The notes: generated by a model from the letters alone, not told the origin. 64,000 nt of DNA from Ditylenchus dipsaci (GCA_004194705.1 SADC01001334.1:62001-126000), one strand, 5' to 3'. Shown: positions 10,801-20,113, numbered from the stretch's first letter. Program-made: numbers and translations.

Positions 10801-12496
10801 GATCCATCTGACCACTGTGAAAGGAATTGCTGTGTGGATCCCATCCTAGCGCCTTGTTTCTTCGTCATCTTTGTACTGATATCTCAATTTGTGTTGGTCA
10901 ATGTGGTAGTGGCTGTGCTCATGAAGCATCTGGAGGAAAGCAACAAGAGGGACGAACTTGCTGAAGGTCGGTTATTTGCTGAATTTTTAGATACATCCCC
11001 ACCCCATTTTTCCTTCTTAAACTTAAGTAAAGACTACCCAAATATATGTGGAAATGTGCGTGAACTATTTATTAGTCACAACTTCCGTAGGGGGCGGGAT
11101 ATTTGTTACTAAGACCAATTTTTCTAATTGCTTGCGAAAAGAATTATAAGCTAACCAGAAAACCTTCAGGATCGTTTTCCTTATACACCACGTTGAGATT
11201 TTTTTGCAGATTTCTGTGGAGCGCTCGGAACTTATACAAAGAAGTGCTGCCCCTTTTTCCACATCACCTCAAAAATTAGGGAGATAGGTCCCCGAAGTTG
11301 CCGAAAACCATGATGTAAAGATCTTTTTGTGAAACAAGTGAAAGAAAGCGCTTGATTCTTCATTTCATTTCTTCATTACGCCACAAATTCATAACAACAG
11401 AGGAAATAGAAGTCTTCCAAAACAACCCCGCAACATCTGTGTGTAAAATGAAGTGTTAAAAAAGTGAATAAGTCATTAGTTTTAAAATTTTTGCGCTGCA
11501 ATTTAAACCGATTCCGACAAAATTTGAGGTTAATAACGAGAGAACCCACCTAATAATCAAATCTTCAGACCATCTGAAAGATAATGGAAAGTACTAACGA
11601 ATACCCCCTTCAACGTTTTTTACTTTATAAACTTAACAATCGAAAGGCCGAGCGAAACTTTTGCTTAGTTGGAACAAAATGTTGTTTTTAGTTCTGCAAT
11701 TTTTCATCTAAAAAGTGAAAATTTTCTTGACACGTAAGAACGTTAGATGATCATAAGTTTTGATACACTAAAAATTTCGTGCCGAGTCAAATTAAGCAAA
11801 AATGCCGCTTGGCATTTCGAGTGTTAAGTGAAAAGTACCCAAATATATGTCTCAGACCAAGAAAAAGTGCGTAACACATTTATTAGTAACAACTTTCATA
11901 CGCTGGCCTAAACTTGTTGTTTTGAAGGATAGCTACAGCGAGTATGGAGTGGTCAGGTTCAATCAAGCCGATAAATCTAAACCCTTTCATGTCTGATTAC
12001 TAAACACTTTTATTGAGGCTTTGGTTCCTTTCCTTTTCATAATCTTATTAACAATATAATTTACAGCTTCCGCAAATGCCGTTGGAACAGTCGCAGAAGT
12101 GGAAGTCAACCAAACAGAGACTGATGCTGAGGATGCTGAAGAGGAAGATCTACAGCCACCTGAACAGATAGTTAGCTTTTTGGAATCCCAATTACTGATT
12201 AGATTCTTTTTTCCTAACCACCTTGAATTCAGTCATTAGCCAACGTCGAAAAAGATCTCTTGGAGGTGGAAGAAGAACTAGTGGAAGAGAGTCGTCGGGA
12301 CGGGTCTATCTCCAACGAAGCCATCCACATTTACGATGTGACCCCAGAACTCAGTCTAGCCTCAACCACTTACCGCCAACCCAGAAGACTTTCTTCGCCC
12401 TCTAACTCCAATCCTAACCCAAATGTCAGAGGTCGGTGTCAGGAGCCAGTAATTGGATGGAAAAGCAGCAGCGGTTCTCCAGACATCAGTCGCTAA
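764..12496 (+). CDS. Cav3: T-type (Cav3) voltage-gated Ca2+ channel alpha-1, 3' part (II-III linker to C-terminus)
   Basis: Pore-forming subunit of a low-voltage-activated calcium channel in the plasma membrane. About 23 exons were joined by splice phase; domains I-II lie upstream of the window. Both visible pores carry aspartate at the selectivity position (SSKDGW in domain III, ATGDNW in domain IV), which is the EEDD pattern of Cav3 and not the EEEE of Cav1/Cav2. Both S4 segments are intact, with Arg/Lys every third residue. The domain III-IV linker is short and basic, as in Cav3. The tail has no obvious IQ motif. Introns range from about 45 bp to 2.6 kb, and the large ones are transposon-filled. 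Single-base frame problems at about 6525, 6743 and 12.4 kb look like assembly errors. Class assignment is secure from family knowledge; the exact ends of the 1717 exon and of the tail are not. Confidence 0.93.
1955..2290. repeat. GC-rich GCCGGCGCTCCGCCGGCG repeats in a Cav3 intron
   Basis: Two clusters (about 1960-2060 and 2215-2290) of direct and inverted GCGCCGGCGC / GCTCCGCCG words in otherwise AT-rich DNA. The clusters mirror each other, so this is probably another short inverted-repeat element. No coding potential is seen. Confidence 0.6.
2584..2725. repeat. (TGTAAG/TGTAAA)n hexamer array
   Basis: Alternating TGTAAG and TGTAAA-type hexamers in one orientation, then in the other after a TTTTTGGTATAGT centre, ending near GTGATAGAGCCA. 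The same centre and end recur at 37593-37752, so it belongs to a dispersed family rather than being a simple microsatellite. Confidence 0.7.
2775..6543 (+). CDS. Cav3: Cav3 domain III exons
   Basis: Exons 2775-2944, 2997-3092, 3145-3217, 3573-3658, 3967-4004, 4048-4247, 4300-4382, 6136-6194, 6252-6293 and 6339-6543, all phase-consistent. They encode the pre-S1 region ([11 protein letters not shown]), S1 with [11 protein letters not shown]2-S3 with [12 protein letters not shown]4 ([19 protein letters not shown]), S5 ([18 protein letters not shown]), a Cys-containing extracellular turret, pore helix and filter SSKDGW, and S6 ending [14 protein letters not shown]. The 1.75 kb intron 4383-6135 splits the turret and carries nested elements. 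The last exon ends at 6543 in phase 2, although the next exon needs phase 0. One extra A in the run at 6525-6529 would fix this and give ARQKRLERK, matching the basic RRLEKK-type linker of Cav3. Confidence 0.93.
3314..3544. mobile_element. Family A TIR element in a Cav3 intron
   Basis: Starts TA-CCGTATCCTCTCTAATA and ends ATACGG-TA, with TA on both sides. The interior (GTGTTTTTGACCCA, then later TGGGTCAAGAACACA) matches the family A copy at 53721-53962. The copy-private word is TAATAATCCCACAC. It lies in the intron between the exons ending at 3217 and starting at 3573. Confidence 0.75.
3693..3944. mobile_element. Family A TIR element in a Cav3 intron, possibly two fused copies
   Basis: Starts TA-CCGTATTCGCTCTAATAA and ends near AGAATACGG. 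The word AATCCCA recurs: TAATAATCCCACA twice in the left arm, then a central AATCCCATAGTGGGATT palindrome. A second internal TACCGTATCCTCT at 3857 suggests one copy inserted in another. It ends 22 bp before the exon at 3967. Confidence 0.65.
4552..4806. repeat. Inverted repeat of about 255 bp in a Cav3 intron
   Basis: Left arm TCCTTATCATGGCAATTT...CCACATAGATTTTTG is mirrored by CAAAATCTATGTGG...AAATTGCCATGATAAGGA. No ORF is present. The termini do not match families A to F, and no target duplication was identified. Confidence 0.65.
4813..4965. repeat. Relic related to the family D sequence at 21.6/24.4 kb
   Basis: Diverged version of the stretch found at about 21615-21709 and 24390-24480: GATGCGCGCACTGATTTACC, AGAAGTAC, then TTTGCCACGGTCC and GTTGAAAAACA. 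No ends were identified. Confidence 0.5.
5233..5986. mobile_element. Family A element of 754 bp carrying a helix-turn-helix ORF
   Basis: TA-CCGTATTTATTCTAATAAGG opens and CCTAATTAGAATAAATACGG-TA closes. Both arms repeat GGCCTTATTAGAGACTGGGG, and the left end has a GGCCCCATGGGGCC palindrome. The element is longer than other family A copies (117-263 bp) and uniquely contains the minus-strand ORF at 5489-5695. It is nested inside a pogo-like MITE in the Cav3 intron. Confidence 0.8.
5489..5695 (-). CDS. Small Brinker/pogo-type helix-turn-helix protein inside a family A element
   Basis: 68 aa from ATG at 5695; an upstream ATG at 5767 adds an unlikely hydrophobic leader. The core, [20 protein letters not shown] then [18 protein letters not shown], fits the family pattern of N-terminal BrkDBD/CENP-B-like DNA-binding domains: basic start, E-K-L-V-x-A helix, RYNVDxxxVRKW recognition helix. 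Many pogo-class transposases begin this way. No DDE catalytic domain follows before the stop, so this is a truncated transposase or a stand-alone DNA-binding protein. Its place between the two family A arms makes it a candidate binder of those ends. That last point is inference. Confidence 0.6.
   Translation of the reverse strand: MSDFEQIDLDGNAKKLKFYTIEKKLEVVAYAKKAKSINSASKRYNVDRKCVRKWMEQEEQLSKFKLVF
6610..10966 (+). CDS. Cav3: Cav3 III-IV linker and domain IV exons
   Basis: Exons 6610-6671, 6730-6831, 6886-6976, 7030-7075, 9679-9809, 9862-10133 and 10780-10966. They encode a Lys-rich linker ([14 protein letters not shown]), S1 ([22 protein letters not shown]), S2, S3 ([19 protein letters not shown]), S4 ([18 protein letters not shown]), S5 ([18 protein letters not shown]), filter ATGDNWNG, a Cys-rich loop and S6 ([20 protein letters not shown]). 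In exon 6730-6831 the reading frame changes at about 6743. The start of the exon fits PYWHHYG and the rest fits [14 protein letters not shown] only if one base is added near the CCC run. The 2.6 kb intron 7076-9678 holds a giant foldback and a family A element. Confidence 0.92.
7285..9215. mobile_element. Giant foldback element, family C copy 2
   Basis: Fills most of the Cav3 intron 7076-9678. The core palindrome runs 7361-8671: arms of about 640 bp around a centre near 8015. The arms are so alike that a 75-residue ORF (7631-7858 plus, 8174-8401 minus) is identical in both. Outer matches (GCGTGGGATTTTTTTC at about 7308 against CATGGGATTTT on the other strand near 9190) extend it. The right side also holds an inner inverted pair, GGCTCATCTGTTAATACA (8674) against TGTATTAACAGATGAGCC (9120). 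The duplicated ORF has no recognisable domain and is probably not a gene. Confidence 0.85.
9225..9341. mobile_element. Family A MITE, shortest copy (117 bp)
   Basis: TA-CCGTATTTACTCTAATAAGG to ATTAGAGAAAATACGG. The private word is GGCGGCC/GGCCGCC: it forms a GGCGGCCGGCCGCC palindrome at the left end and recurs as GGCCGCCTTATTAGAG twice on the right. The right flank is TT rather than TA. It abuts the foldback element at 7285-9215. Confidence 0.8.
10134..10779 (+). other. Cav3 intron before the S6 exon
   Basis: Intron of 646 bp with no recognised gene. It contains a 41-bp segment (10638-10678) that is identical to 16390-16430. Confidence 0.7.
10967..12066 (+). other. Cav3 intron with nothing recognised
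   Basis: 1.1 kb AT-rich intron. AAGTACCCAAATATATGT-type words recur at about 11030 and 11835 with nearby TTTATTAGT.CACAACTT. I see no coding sequence and no element ends. Confidence 0.6.
12067..12496 (+). CDS. Cav3: Cav3 C-terminal tail exons
   Basis: Exons 12067-12170 (phase 1 in, phase 0 out) and 12233-12496, ending in TAA. The protein is acidic, then rich in Ser, Pro and Asn ([11 protein letters not shown]), as cytoplasmic tails of Cav3 channels are. The annotated stop may not be the real one. The +1 frame stays open from 12436 to a stop at 12684 and reads like a channel tail (RPESLRLDDSPRQESVGPSP, then NYSVLHEEMGLDESV). One missing base before about 12480 would move translation into it, in the same direction as the other frame faults in this gene. 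I see nothing firmer in the sequence to decide. Confidence 0.75.
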
Positions 12497-13692
12497 GGTG
12501 CTCCACCTGGCTCAACCAGAGCCAAGCAGCTGGCCAACGCATGGGCTTCGTCGGACCAAGGCCGGAGAGCTTGCGTTTAGATGATTCACCTAGGCAAGAG
12601 AGCGTAGGGCCAAGTCCCAGGAATTATAGTGTGCTGCATGAGGAAATGGGCTTAGATGAGAGTGTTATTGGAACTGGAAAATGAGGGGCTCTGGCGAAGG
12701 AACTTGATAGAAAAGCTACCTCATACAAAAATAGATTATATTATTGAATTCACTTATGTTTGTAAAGCCCAGAATATCTACAAGCTGAGATATGATCATT
12801 TTGCCACTTGCAGACTCTTGGTCATATCTCAGCTGCTGAAAATATTTTGACTATTTTGAAAACAAAATTAACATAAAGAAAGACTTTTAAATCCTCAGTG
12901 ACCCTTTGAAAATAATCTTCAGAACGAAACTTTTCACGCATTCTTAGTGGGTGCCAAATAAAGCTGATCTTATGGTTTTCTTTGGAGCCAATTTATTTTT
13001 TAGGGCATATTTAAATAATAAATTACAGTCAAACCTCGAGATAACGACACCCAAAAAGTTCGTTCCCACCTAGGCTCCGACACTTTTTTCAACCCAATTT
13101 TGAATGTTTTTGTCAGTTCTGTTTTTACAGTCTCGTCCCAAATATTGTGAGGATTACGATTTTGCCGATTGTTTTTTAAAAAGAGAATAAACTTTGGATT
13201 AAAAAAGTTGTTTTCAAAAAAGAGGTGTCGTTATATCGAGTTTTGACTTTTTTTAACCCAAAATTTATTCTTTTTTAAAAAAACGATCGGCAAAATCGTA
13301 ATCTTCACAATATTTAGGACCAGGACCCGTAGCAAATATCGATTTAGCAATTAGAATTTAGAGTTTAGCATGCTAAAGTCTAAACTCTGAATTGGCGGAA
13401 AATTAGTGGTAGCAAATATCGCTGTCTAAATTCCACTTTAAAAGTAGTGTCTAAATATTTAGAGTTTTTGGTAGCAAATATAATTAGACTCGAATAAGTA
13501 GACTCTACTTTTTTTAGACCTCTACTTTTCGCAGCAAATATCGAGTCTAAATTCCACTTTTGGTAGCAAATATACGCACTAAACTCCAAATTTTTACAGT
13601 AAAAAAGTGGAGCGGTAGGGGGCTGTCTAAATTTATTTAGACTCAACTTCTTGGCTGTTTTCGGTCTATTTTTTATCTTGTTGACCTAGTTT

Positions 13693-14677
13693 TTGATATT
13701 TATGTTCCTATACCAACTTTCATCGCTCTTTCTTCCTGTCATATTTGTTTTTCCGTTACTCGCGTATTTTTTCGACGAAAAAATGATTTATAAAAATAAC
13801 CATTTAGAAGCTCTTCTCGCTATGAACGCAAGCCTGCTCGTGGACAAAAGTCGTTTCAGTCCGGATATCTCTGCAAAGTTGTCAGCGTTGTTGTCCGATT
13901 CGTTTTCTCTCCTGTTCCCGTCGTCGCGCTCGGCCGAGGCTCAATCGAAATCAAACAAGGAGTGGGAGGAGGTGACGTCAAAGCTTAACAGGGCCTTCGT
14001 GGATAAATCGGTCAGCTTCAGTAGCGATCAGGTCAAGAAGCACTGGGTGTATCTAAAAAGCAAAGCGAAGGAGGTGAACTCGAGCAAAAAAAGTAGGCTG
14101 TTTCTATATCTGTCCTGTAATTGGTTTGTTTATTGCTATTTAGGCATGCTAGGGGAACTGGTGGAGGCAAACCTTTGGCTGAGGATAGATTGAAGGACGT
14201 TATCGAGCTCTACGAAGATTCGCCTGCTTTCTGTGGAATCCCGGAGGGGAAGGAGTCGAGTATTGCCATGCAGGTTGGCTTTTGGTTGTGATCTTTTTGG
14301 AACATCATCTCTAGCAACCACTGATTTAGGGTACGGTTTCTGATGGGCCGAAGTGTGTCAAGCGCAAATTTTCCTTCCTCGATACGCCTACTCCATCAAA
14401 GCGTGTCAAGAGTGAAGGTGATGATCTTATCAAGCTGCAAAAGGGGGTGTTGCTCAAACAAAGCCGAGTTGCTGATCGAATGGAAGAGGTGCTCAGTCAA
14501 GCTTCGGTGTTCTTTGCCGCCGGTACGAATTACTTCCTTAGCATGGGTGAATGTGTAGTGGAAAAGCCAGTGAAGCAGTCAGTCGTTGGACCGATGGACA
14601 AATTTGTCGTACGCAAGGAGGAGTCTAGTGATGACGAAATGCTTCTATCGTCTTTGTCACATCTTCGTGATTATTGA
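13693..14677 (+). CDS. Myb/SANT-like DNA-binding protein of the Harbinger element
   Basis: Exons about 13693-14092, 14144-14273 and 14330-14677. The first exon carries a trihelix/Myb-like segment (KEWEEVTSKLNRAF, then SFSSDQVKKHWVYLKSKAKE). The third encodes a Lys/Ser region (KRKFSFLDTPTPSKRVK) and a helical stretch (LLKQSRVADRMEEVLSQA). In Harbinger systems this partner brings the transposase to the ends or the nucleus. The true start may be a later Met (13783 or 13822), because residues 1-27 are hydrophobic and odd. The exon 1 to 2 junction is one base short (phase 1 into phase 2) at an A7 run, 14086-14092. Confidence 0.6.
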
Positions 14678-14754
14678 ATTTTGTTTTTGGCGTTGTTATT
14701 TGATGTTGGGCGGCAATGAATATAGTAGTTTCAAGTGTTATCTGTTTGTCGACT

Positions 14755-15081
14755 ATGCACAAGAGAACTAGGGTCTGTGTGGAGCAGAGGATTGGGCAGT
14801 GGAAGCGTCGTTTCGCGATTCTTCATAGTGAAGTTCGTCTAAGTCTACAGCACTTGGCTGATGTGGTCCTCTCAACATGCGTGTTGCACAACCTGGCCGT
14901 GGAGCTGCGTATGCCTGAGCCTGAAGAGGAGGAGGAATACGAAGATGAGCAGCCGGATCCGGAACTCTACCAAGGACGTCAAATTACTGGGGTTCAGAGA
15001 GAAATCAAATTGTGCGTGAATATTTTTGATGTAGTTAGATTGAATAAAACGAGGCCAGAGGAAGAGTGGAATGGTGATTGA
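14755..15081 (+). pseudogene. Harbinger transposase, C-terminal fragment
   Basis: HKRTRVCVEQRIGQWKRRF then LADVVLSTCVLHNLAVEL matches the conserved end of PIF/Harbinger DDE transposases: R-x-x-VE-x-x-xG-x-xK-x-RF, and the helix ending in C-x-LHN. An acidic tail rich in Glu and Asp follows. The DDE catalytic part should precede it but is missing between 14677 and 14755. The fragment therefore cannot be an active transposase. Confidence 0.75.
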
Positions 15082-15550
15082 AAGGCAGGAATTGTTTCGA
15101 CGTTTAGACTAGATATTTATAGAAGAGATGTTTTTGCTGAACATGAACTTGTTGATTGGTGATTGAAAATAACAAAGAGGAAGAAACATTAGATCGCGAT
15201 ATTTGCTACGACTAAATATTTAGAGTTTAGCATCCCACTTGCTAAAGGCTAAAGTCTAATTCGATATTTGCTACGAGTAAATATTTAGAGTTTGGCCAGC
15301 TAAATTCTACTTCTTTATATGCTACCGAGAAAGTAGCGTCTAAATATTTAGAGTTTAGATTTCTATATTTGCTACCGATTTGCCACTTTTATTTAGTGAC
15401 TAAATATTTAGACACTAAATCGATATTTGCTACGGGTCCAGACTGAAAAAACAGAACTAACAAAAACATTTAAAAATTGGGTTGAAAAAAGTGTCGGACC
15501 CTAGGTGGGAACGAACTTTTGGGGTGTCGTTAAAGCGAAGTTTTACTGTA

Positions 15551-16559
15551 GACAAATTTCCTGTTTGAACAACAGCATTTAAACTCGAAAAGCAACGCAA
15601 AAAAATTGTGGTCAAAATAATTTCTCAAATTTTATCAAATGAACTACGGTTACTTTAAGAATTTTTTCATATATATTTTTTATAGGTTTGCTGCTCAACT
15701 TCTCATAATTTTTTAATTGTTTTGTAACTGCAGAAACAAAGGTCAACTAAGATTTTTTTGCACTCTTTTGTGTGCATATATAAATAGACTGCTTGTCAAC
15801 TTGTTTTTTGTCGTTATTCACTCTAGTCAAATTCGTTGTTGTTTAAAGATTTGTTGTGGGGCGAAAGAAAATTTGACCTGGGGGAACTTTGATGACAAAC
15901 TCTTTTTCGCGTATTCTTGTAGAGCATCCCCAAGTTCCTGACAAATCTCTCTCCCCAGCTCTGAAGTTATATAAAATATGGTACAAGGGATATCATGCTT
16001 TTTCACCCCTATCATGGTTTTTCATAGCTGACCTTTAGGCCATAAGTTATTCCTAAAAAAATTTTATCGAGTTTTAAAGGTGGGGAGCCAAATTGAATTG
16101 AAGAAGCCAAAAAATACGTTCATAAAAAATTATCGAAAAAACCCCATGTCACAGTTAGGGTCCCTCCTTTGTGAGTCAAATTAACTTGGTTTATTAAGAA
16201 ATCCTTCATTTTGTCACTTGTTTTGTTTTTTGTATGGGAATAAAATGTGTTGGAATATCTTATTCGAAACTGTGTAGAATTTTATTTTTCAAGAAACGAA
16301 TTTCTACCATGCTGAACATAGTGATTTCAAAATACCGAGAAACTGTCCTTTAGTTGCAATAACTGTAGTACTGTAACTGAACTGTACTAGTTGACAAGTT
16401 TTGCAGAGTGACCTATTTTGAATTGCAATTTTTACAGTAGTATTGTTTTCGAAACGTACTTTCATTTTGACTGCCATTTTTAACTGTAGTGTAGTTTTGT
16501 AACTACCCTACAGTGTTTTTCAACTGTAGTACAGTTTTTTTGGCATATTTGACACAAAG
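15551..16559. other. Intergenic, no gene seen
   Basis: AT-rich spacer. It holds the second copy of a 41-bp repeat (16390-16430, equal to 10638-10678) and several ACTGTAGTACAGTTTT-like words at 16360-16540. Confidence 0.6.
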
Positions 16560-17085
16560 TTATGAACTCGGCACCTGCTAAACTTCAAGCACCTGTCTAT
16601 AGCAGTTATCAATATTACCCAGCCAGTGCCGCAGGTTATCAGGTAGCTCAGATATCAGCACCGCGGGGGTGGTAGTAACAATCAACGGATAAAATCAGCG
16701 GATAGAAATATCAGCGGATAAAAACCCGTAGTAACAATCACGGATAGAAATATCCGCAGATACAGATGAAATCCGCGGATATATCCACGGATTTATCAGC
16801 GGATATTCTGATTGTTACTACCACCTGCGTTAGGAATAAAAAATTAATCATTTGAATATTTCTACATAGCGGCACCAGCCTGGTGCCAAACAAATTATGA
16901 CGTAGAAATCCTTTGTAAATTAACACGGCATCAGGCAGGTTTAGAAAGGTTTAAATGATTAATTTTTTTATTCTTAGCCCGCTGCCGATACCTGAACTAC
17001 CTAATAATCTGCAACACCGGGCTGGGTAATATTTATAACTGCTAAAAACAGGGGCCTAAAGTTTAGCAGGTGCCCATATTTACAG
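16560..17085. repeat. Nested inverted repeats around a GGTGGTAGTAACAATC element
   Basis: The outer inverted repeat pairs GGCACCTGCTAAACTT (16569) with AAGTTTAGCAGGTGCC (17058). Inside it, 16668-16828 begins GGTGGTAGTAACAATC and ends GATTGTTACTACCACC, with at least eight CGGATA words between, in both orientations. A third inverted pair (TTAGGAATAAAAAATTAATCA against TGATTAATTTTTTTATTC) lies at 16830-16976. Confidence 0.75.
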
Positions 17086-17245
17086 CACTGAATAGACATG
17101 GCTGGCTGAACATGAACTTCTGATAGGTTGCAACAATAAAATAATACTAATGTGAGTATGTTATGATTTTTCGAAGGCGCAAATTGAATTTTTCACTAAA
17201 TTTTGGGATTTCGTCACTAAATTTTGGATTTTTTTAATTAAATAA

Positions 17246-17456
17246 AGTGATTTGTGTATTTTAAGTCAAAATTTTGCAGGGATTTAATTTTTACAGTCAG
17301 AAAATGACTTGGATAGTCCAGAATCTCAGTCAAAAGCTGCTTAAAGCTTCTAAAAACTCTTTTTCTGGGTTTACTAAAGAATTCTGAGTGATCTAAGTAA
17401 TTTTCAGATAAAAATCGATTTCCCGCAAAATTTTGACTTAAATTGGACAAATCACT
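17246..17456. repeat. Inverted repeat of about 210 bp
   Basis: AGTGATTTGT...TTTAAGTCAAAATTTTGC is mirrored by GCAAAATTTTGACTTAAA...ACAAATCACT. No ORF was recognised and no further copy was seen in the window. Confidence 0.65.
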
Positions 17457-17459
17457 ACA

Positions 17460-19379
17460 TTTACCGAAAGAAAATTCCATTTACTGGAATAGAATCACAA
17501 TTCAGACGCCGTTATAGCTTTTTAGCTTTCTTAGAAAAACTAACTTATTTTATGAAAGTTGAAAACTTTAAGAAAAAAAGTGTTGAGAAGTACAAAAAAT
17601 TTATCCAAAAAAAAAGGTCTTTTCAAAAACCTAGCTCTCCAAGTTTTTAAATTTTGTGTATGTGTAATAACTCTCAACAACTGAAATCCGTGTCTTAATT
17701 GTGGCTTAAACATTAAGAAAAAATCATCGAAAATAATTCAGAAAAACAAGTCTTGACATTTGAGTCATAAAAGCGAAAAATGCTCTTATGGTCGGATTAT
17801 GATCCTAATATATATTTTTATGCCTTTTTTATTCTTTGATACATACCTGGCACAATTAAAGTTGAAAACACCGATTTGAATACTAACTGCCAATATAATC
17901 TAAAAAACAGTACAGAAATAAAAGCCGGAACCATATTAAGCAGTCGGCGACAGGTTATCTTGAAATTCCAAAAACCTTGCGGCACAACTACTTAGTATGA
18001 TATTCCAGACATTCAGCAAGCAATATGTGTTCAATAAAATACATTAGAGTCTGAAAGCAATAGGAGAATGAGTAGTAGAGAAGTGATTTGTGGTGAAACC
18101 TTCGTCCAAACCAGCCCTATAAGAGGAGATCAGAAGGTAGACCAGCTGCGCACTAGGCTAGGTCTCCACCCCTTGAGCACCTGCTTGTTTACAAGCCCTC
18201 TTGTACATCCTCACCTACATCCCCAACCACTTGTATTGATTTGGGGCAAGACTAGCTCAAGTCATATAGTTGATGGATAGATGATAGCTGGAAAAGCTCC
18301 ACGTATTTTTGAGGACACCTGCTTGATTTGGACTTGTGTGCAAGCGAGATGGATGGATATGTGCCGATACTGCTGTGCAAATAGTAGGCGCTCGCCTTTT
18401 TGTATGCTTCTCTGAATGCTATTGACTAGAGATTTGAAATAAAAAGTTTTGATTGCCTGTGGGAGTCGAACTCGAGATAACATTTTGTGAAATTATATTC
18501 CTGTTGAATTGGCTGGCACCAATTTAGAACGTTTGACCGTGGTCCTTTAAGGAGATCTATCAGCTTTTTGAAAAAAATATTTTAAGCTGAAGTCACATTA
18601 ATTTGTTCGCAAAGTCTTGTACAAAAATCAACTTAGTATCACCTAATTTTTTTGCCACATTCGCCAAAAAAAGGCCAAGCTGAATTTTGTAAATTGGCAA
18701 AACGACAACATTGTAAGTCCGGAAATTTTTGTATCCTAGAGTGTCTTAGAATCTTTGTTTTTTTACTTTTTCATTTGACTCTTAGTAAAAAGTATTTCTA
18801 TTTCAGACCTTTCGAACTGCACTTTCAGACAAATATGTTAGCAAAATTTTATGCACATTTAAGTTTAGAACTTTTACTGCTGCACAAAAACTTAGTTTAG
18901 ATTTAGCTTATGAAAGAGACTTTGGTGGACGGTTATTTAGTTTGCTCATCTGCTGTGTGTTTATGTGTCTCTTTCTGCATCGGGAGTTGTTTGGCAGAGA
19001 TTTTGAAAATAGAACGATTGTTGGATCAGCTTGATTTTCGGGACAAATCATGTTTTACATGCTTGTACCATTTGGTTGTCGGATATGAACAAATAGACAT
19101 GTTTGAATTACAAGCTCTGCTTCGCTATACTAATCGGAGATGATTTAATTTATCTATTAATAGTTTCTTCAAACGAAAGGCCAAAAATTTGAAAAATAGT
19201 TGATAAAGGTTTACTTGTTGAACAAAATTCCCAATTTTAGTAGCCTTAAGATACGATAGCTGGTAGTAACTGCAAAGTGTCCCGAAAGACGATGTAGCCT
19301 GTACCAGGAATACTTCTATATCTTTTAAGTTTCTAATCTTAGAAAAGAAGATTTTTATTGTTTTCTTACCTGAAGGTTC
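17460..19379. other. Intergenic, no gene supported
   Basis: The reading frames here (for example 18652-18900 and 18910-19143, plus strand) show no recognisable domain and have AT-rich codons like the surroundings. A tRNA T-arm-like word occurs on the minus strand near 18470 without the rest of a tRNA. Confidence 0.5.
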
Positions 19380-19675
19380 ATCTTACCCAGGGCTCCTGAT
19401 CGTACTTATCAATAAGATTAGTACTTATTTTGGGACCCAAATCTTATATTTGTTTAATGTACTTATTAATAAGATTTGTACTTATTTTGTAATTTTGTAC
19501 TTATTTGTACTTATTTTCTGAATTGACGCCTTAAATGTAAGAAAACACTTCGAATTTCCAAAATTTCGCCTGCGTCGCATTTTTCATTTTCTCGAAAAAG
19601 ACGAATTCCATGAATTCCGTTCCATGCAAAGACTAAATCAATTTTGCTTCCACGGGAAAAAAATGGCTAATCCCG

Positions 19676-19960
19676 GAAAGGTCATTGAAAGAATTGTGAA
19701 GCTAGGAGATTTACTGACTGTGCTCTTGTCGTCTGCTGAAACATTGACTGCACTGAAGCTGATGATCTGGCGAAACAAGTCGCGCCTAAAATTGCACAAA
19801 TAAATGAGCTCTTCAACTAAGTGGCAAAAGTCAATCGAATGCTACGCCAAATTCCTGATGAAGTTTTCAATGTGGATCCAGCGAAGAACAAGTAGCAGAA
19901 GATCTTCAACAAAAGTCACAACAATTATGTGAAAAATTTCAGATTTTGTCTTTAGAATAA
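19676..19960 (+). pseudogene. Remnant of a hAT transposase
   Basis: Frame-broken coding remnant. Readable pieces include VNRMLRQIPDEVFNVDPAKNK followed at once by a stop and then QKIFNKS. These align in order with the hAT transposase on the minus strand at about 22125-22200 (EVFDVDSAEEKWKKIFKGND). The tract GRKI..LLTVLLSSAE upstream is too damaged to place. Confidence 0.6.
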
Positions 19961-19975
19961 CGAGTAATGATTATA

Positions 19976-20113
19976 CAGTGAACCCTCGATATAAAGGCAC
20001 CCCTGGGGACCGGGCCCGGGGTGCCGTTAATCGTGGGTTCACTTTTACTAAATCTCAGTCAATGCTGATCAAATTGGTCTATTTGTGGGTGCCATTAAAT
20101 CAAGGCTTGACTG
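19976..20113. mobile_element. Pogo-like MITE (family B, word TTAACGGCACC)
   Basis: TA-CAGTGAACCCTCGATATAAA to ATTAAATCAAGGCTTGACTG. The interior has GGGACCGGGCCCGGGGTGCC. It lies inside the hAT relic 19388-20958. Confidence 0.75.

Larger units (their letters stand above)
13328..15434. mobile_element. PIF/Harbinger-type DNA transposon of about 2.1 kb
   Basis: Long inverted arms (about 13328-13640 and 15190-15434) ending in CGTAGCAAATATCGATTTAG and its complement. The word GTAGCAAATAT recurs about five times in each arm. Inside are two plus-strand coding parts: a Myb/SANT-like protein (13693-14677) and the C-terminal end of a Harbinger transposase (14755-15081). That two-gene content is diagnostic of PIF/Harbinger. 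The N-terminal and catalytic core of the transposase is absent, so this is an internally deleted copy. The flanks read GGACC | element | GGTCC. Confidence 0.8.
13026..15548. mobile_element. Pogo-like (family B) element interrupted by a Harbinger element
   Basis: TA-CAGTCAAACCTCGAGATAAC opens at 13026 and GTCGTTAAAGCGAAGTTTTACTG-TA closes at 15548. Matching subterminal parts (GTTCGTTCCCACCTAGG on the left, its complement on the right) show that the two outer pieces are one element. It is split by the Harbinger insertion at 13328-15434. The subfamily word is AACGACACC. A third copy of the arm (GGTGTCGTTATATCGAG) lies at about 13226. Confidence 0.75.
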
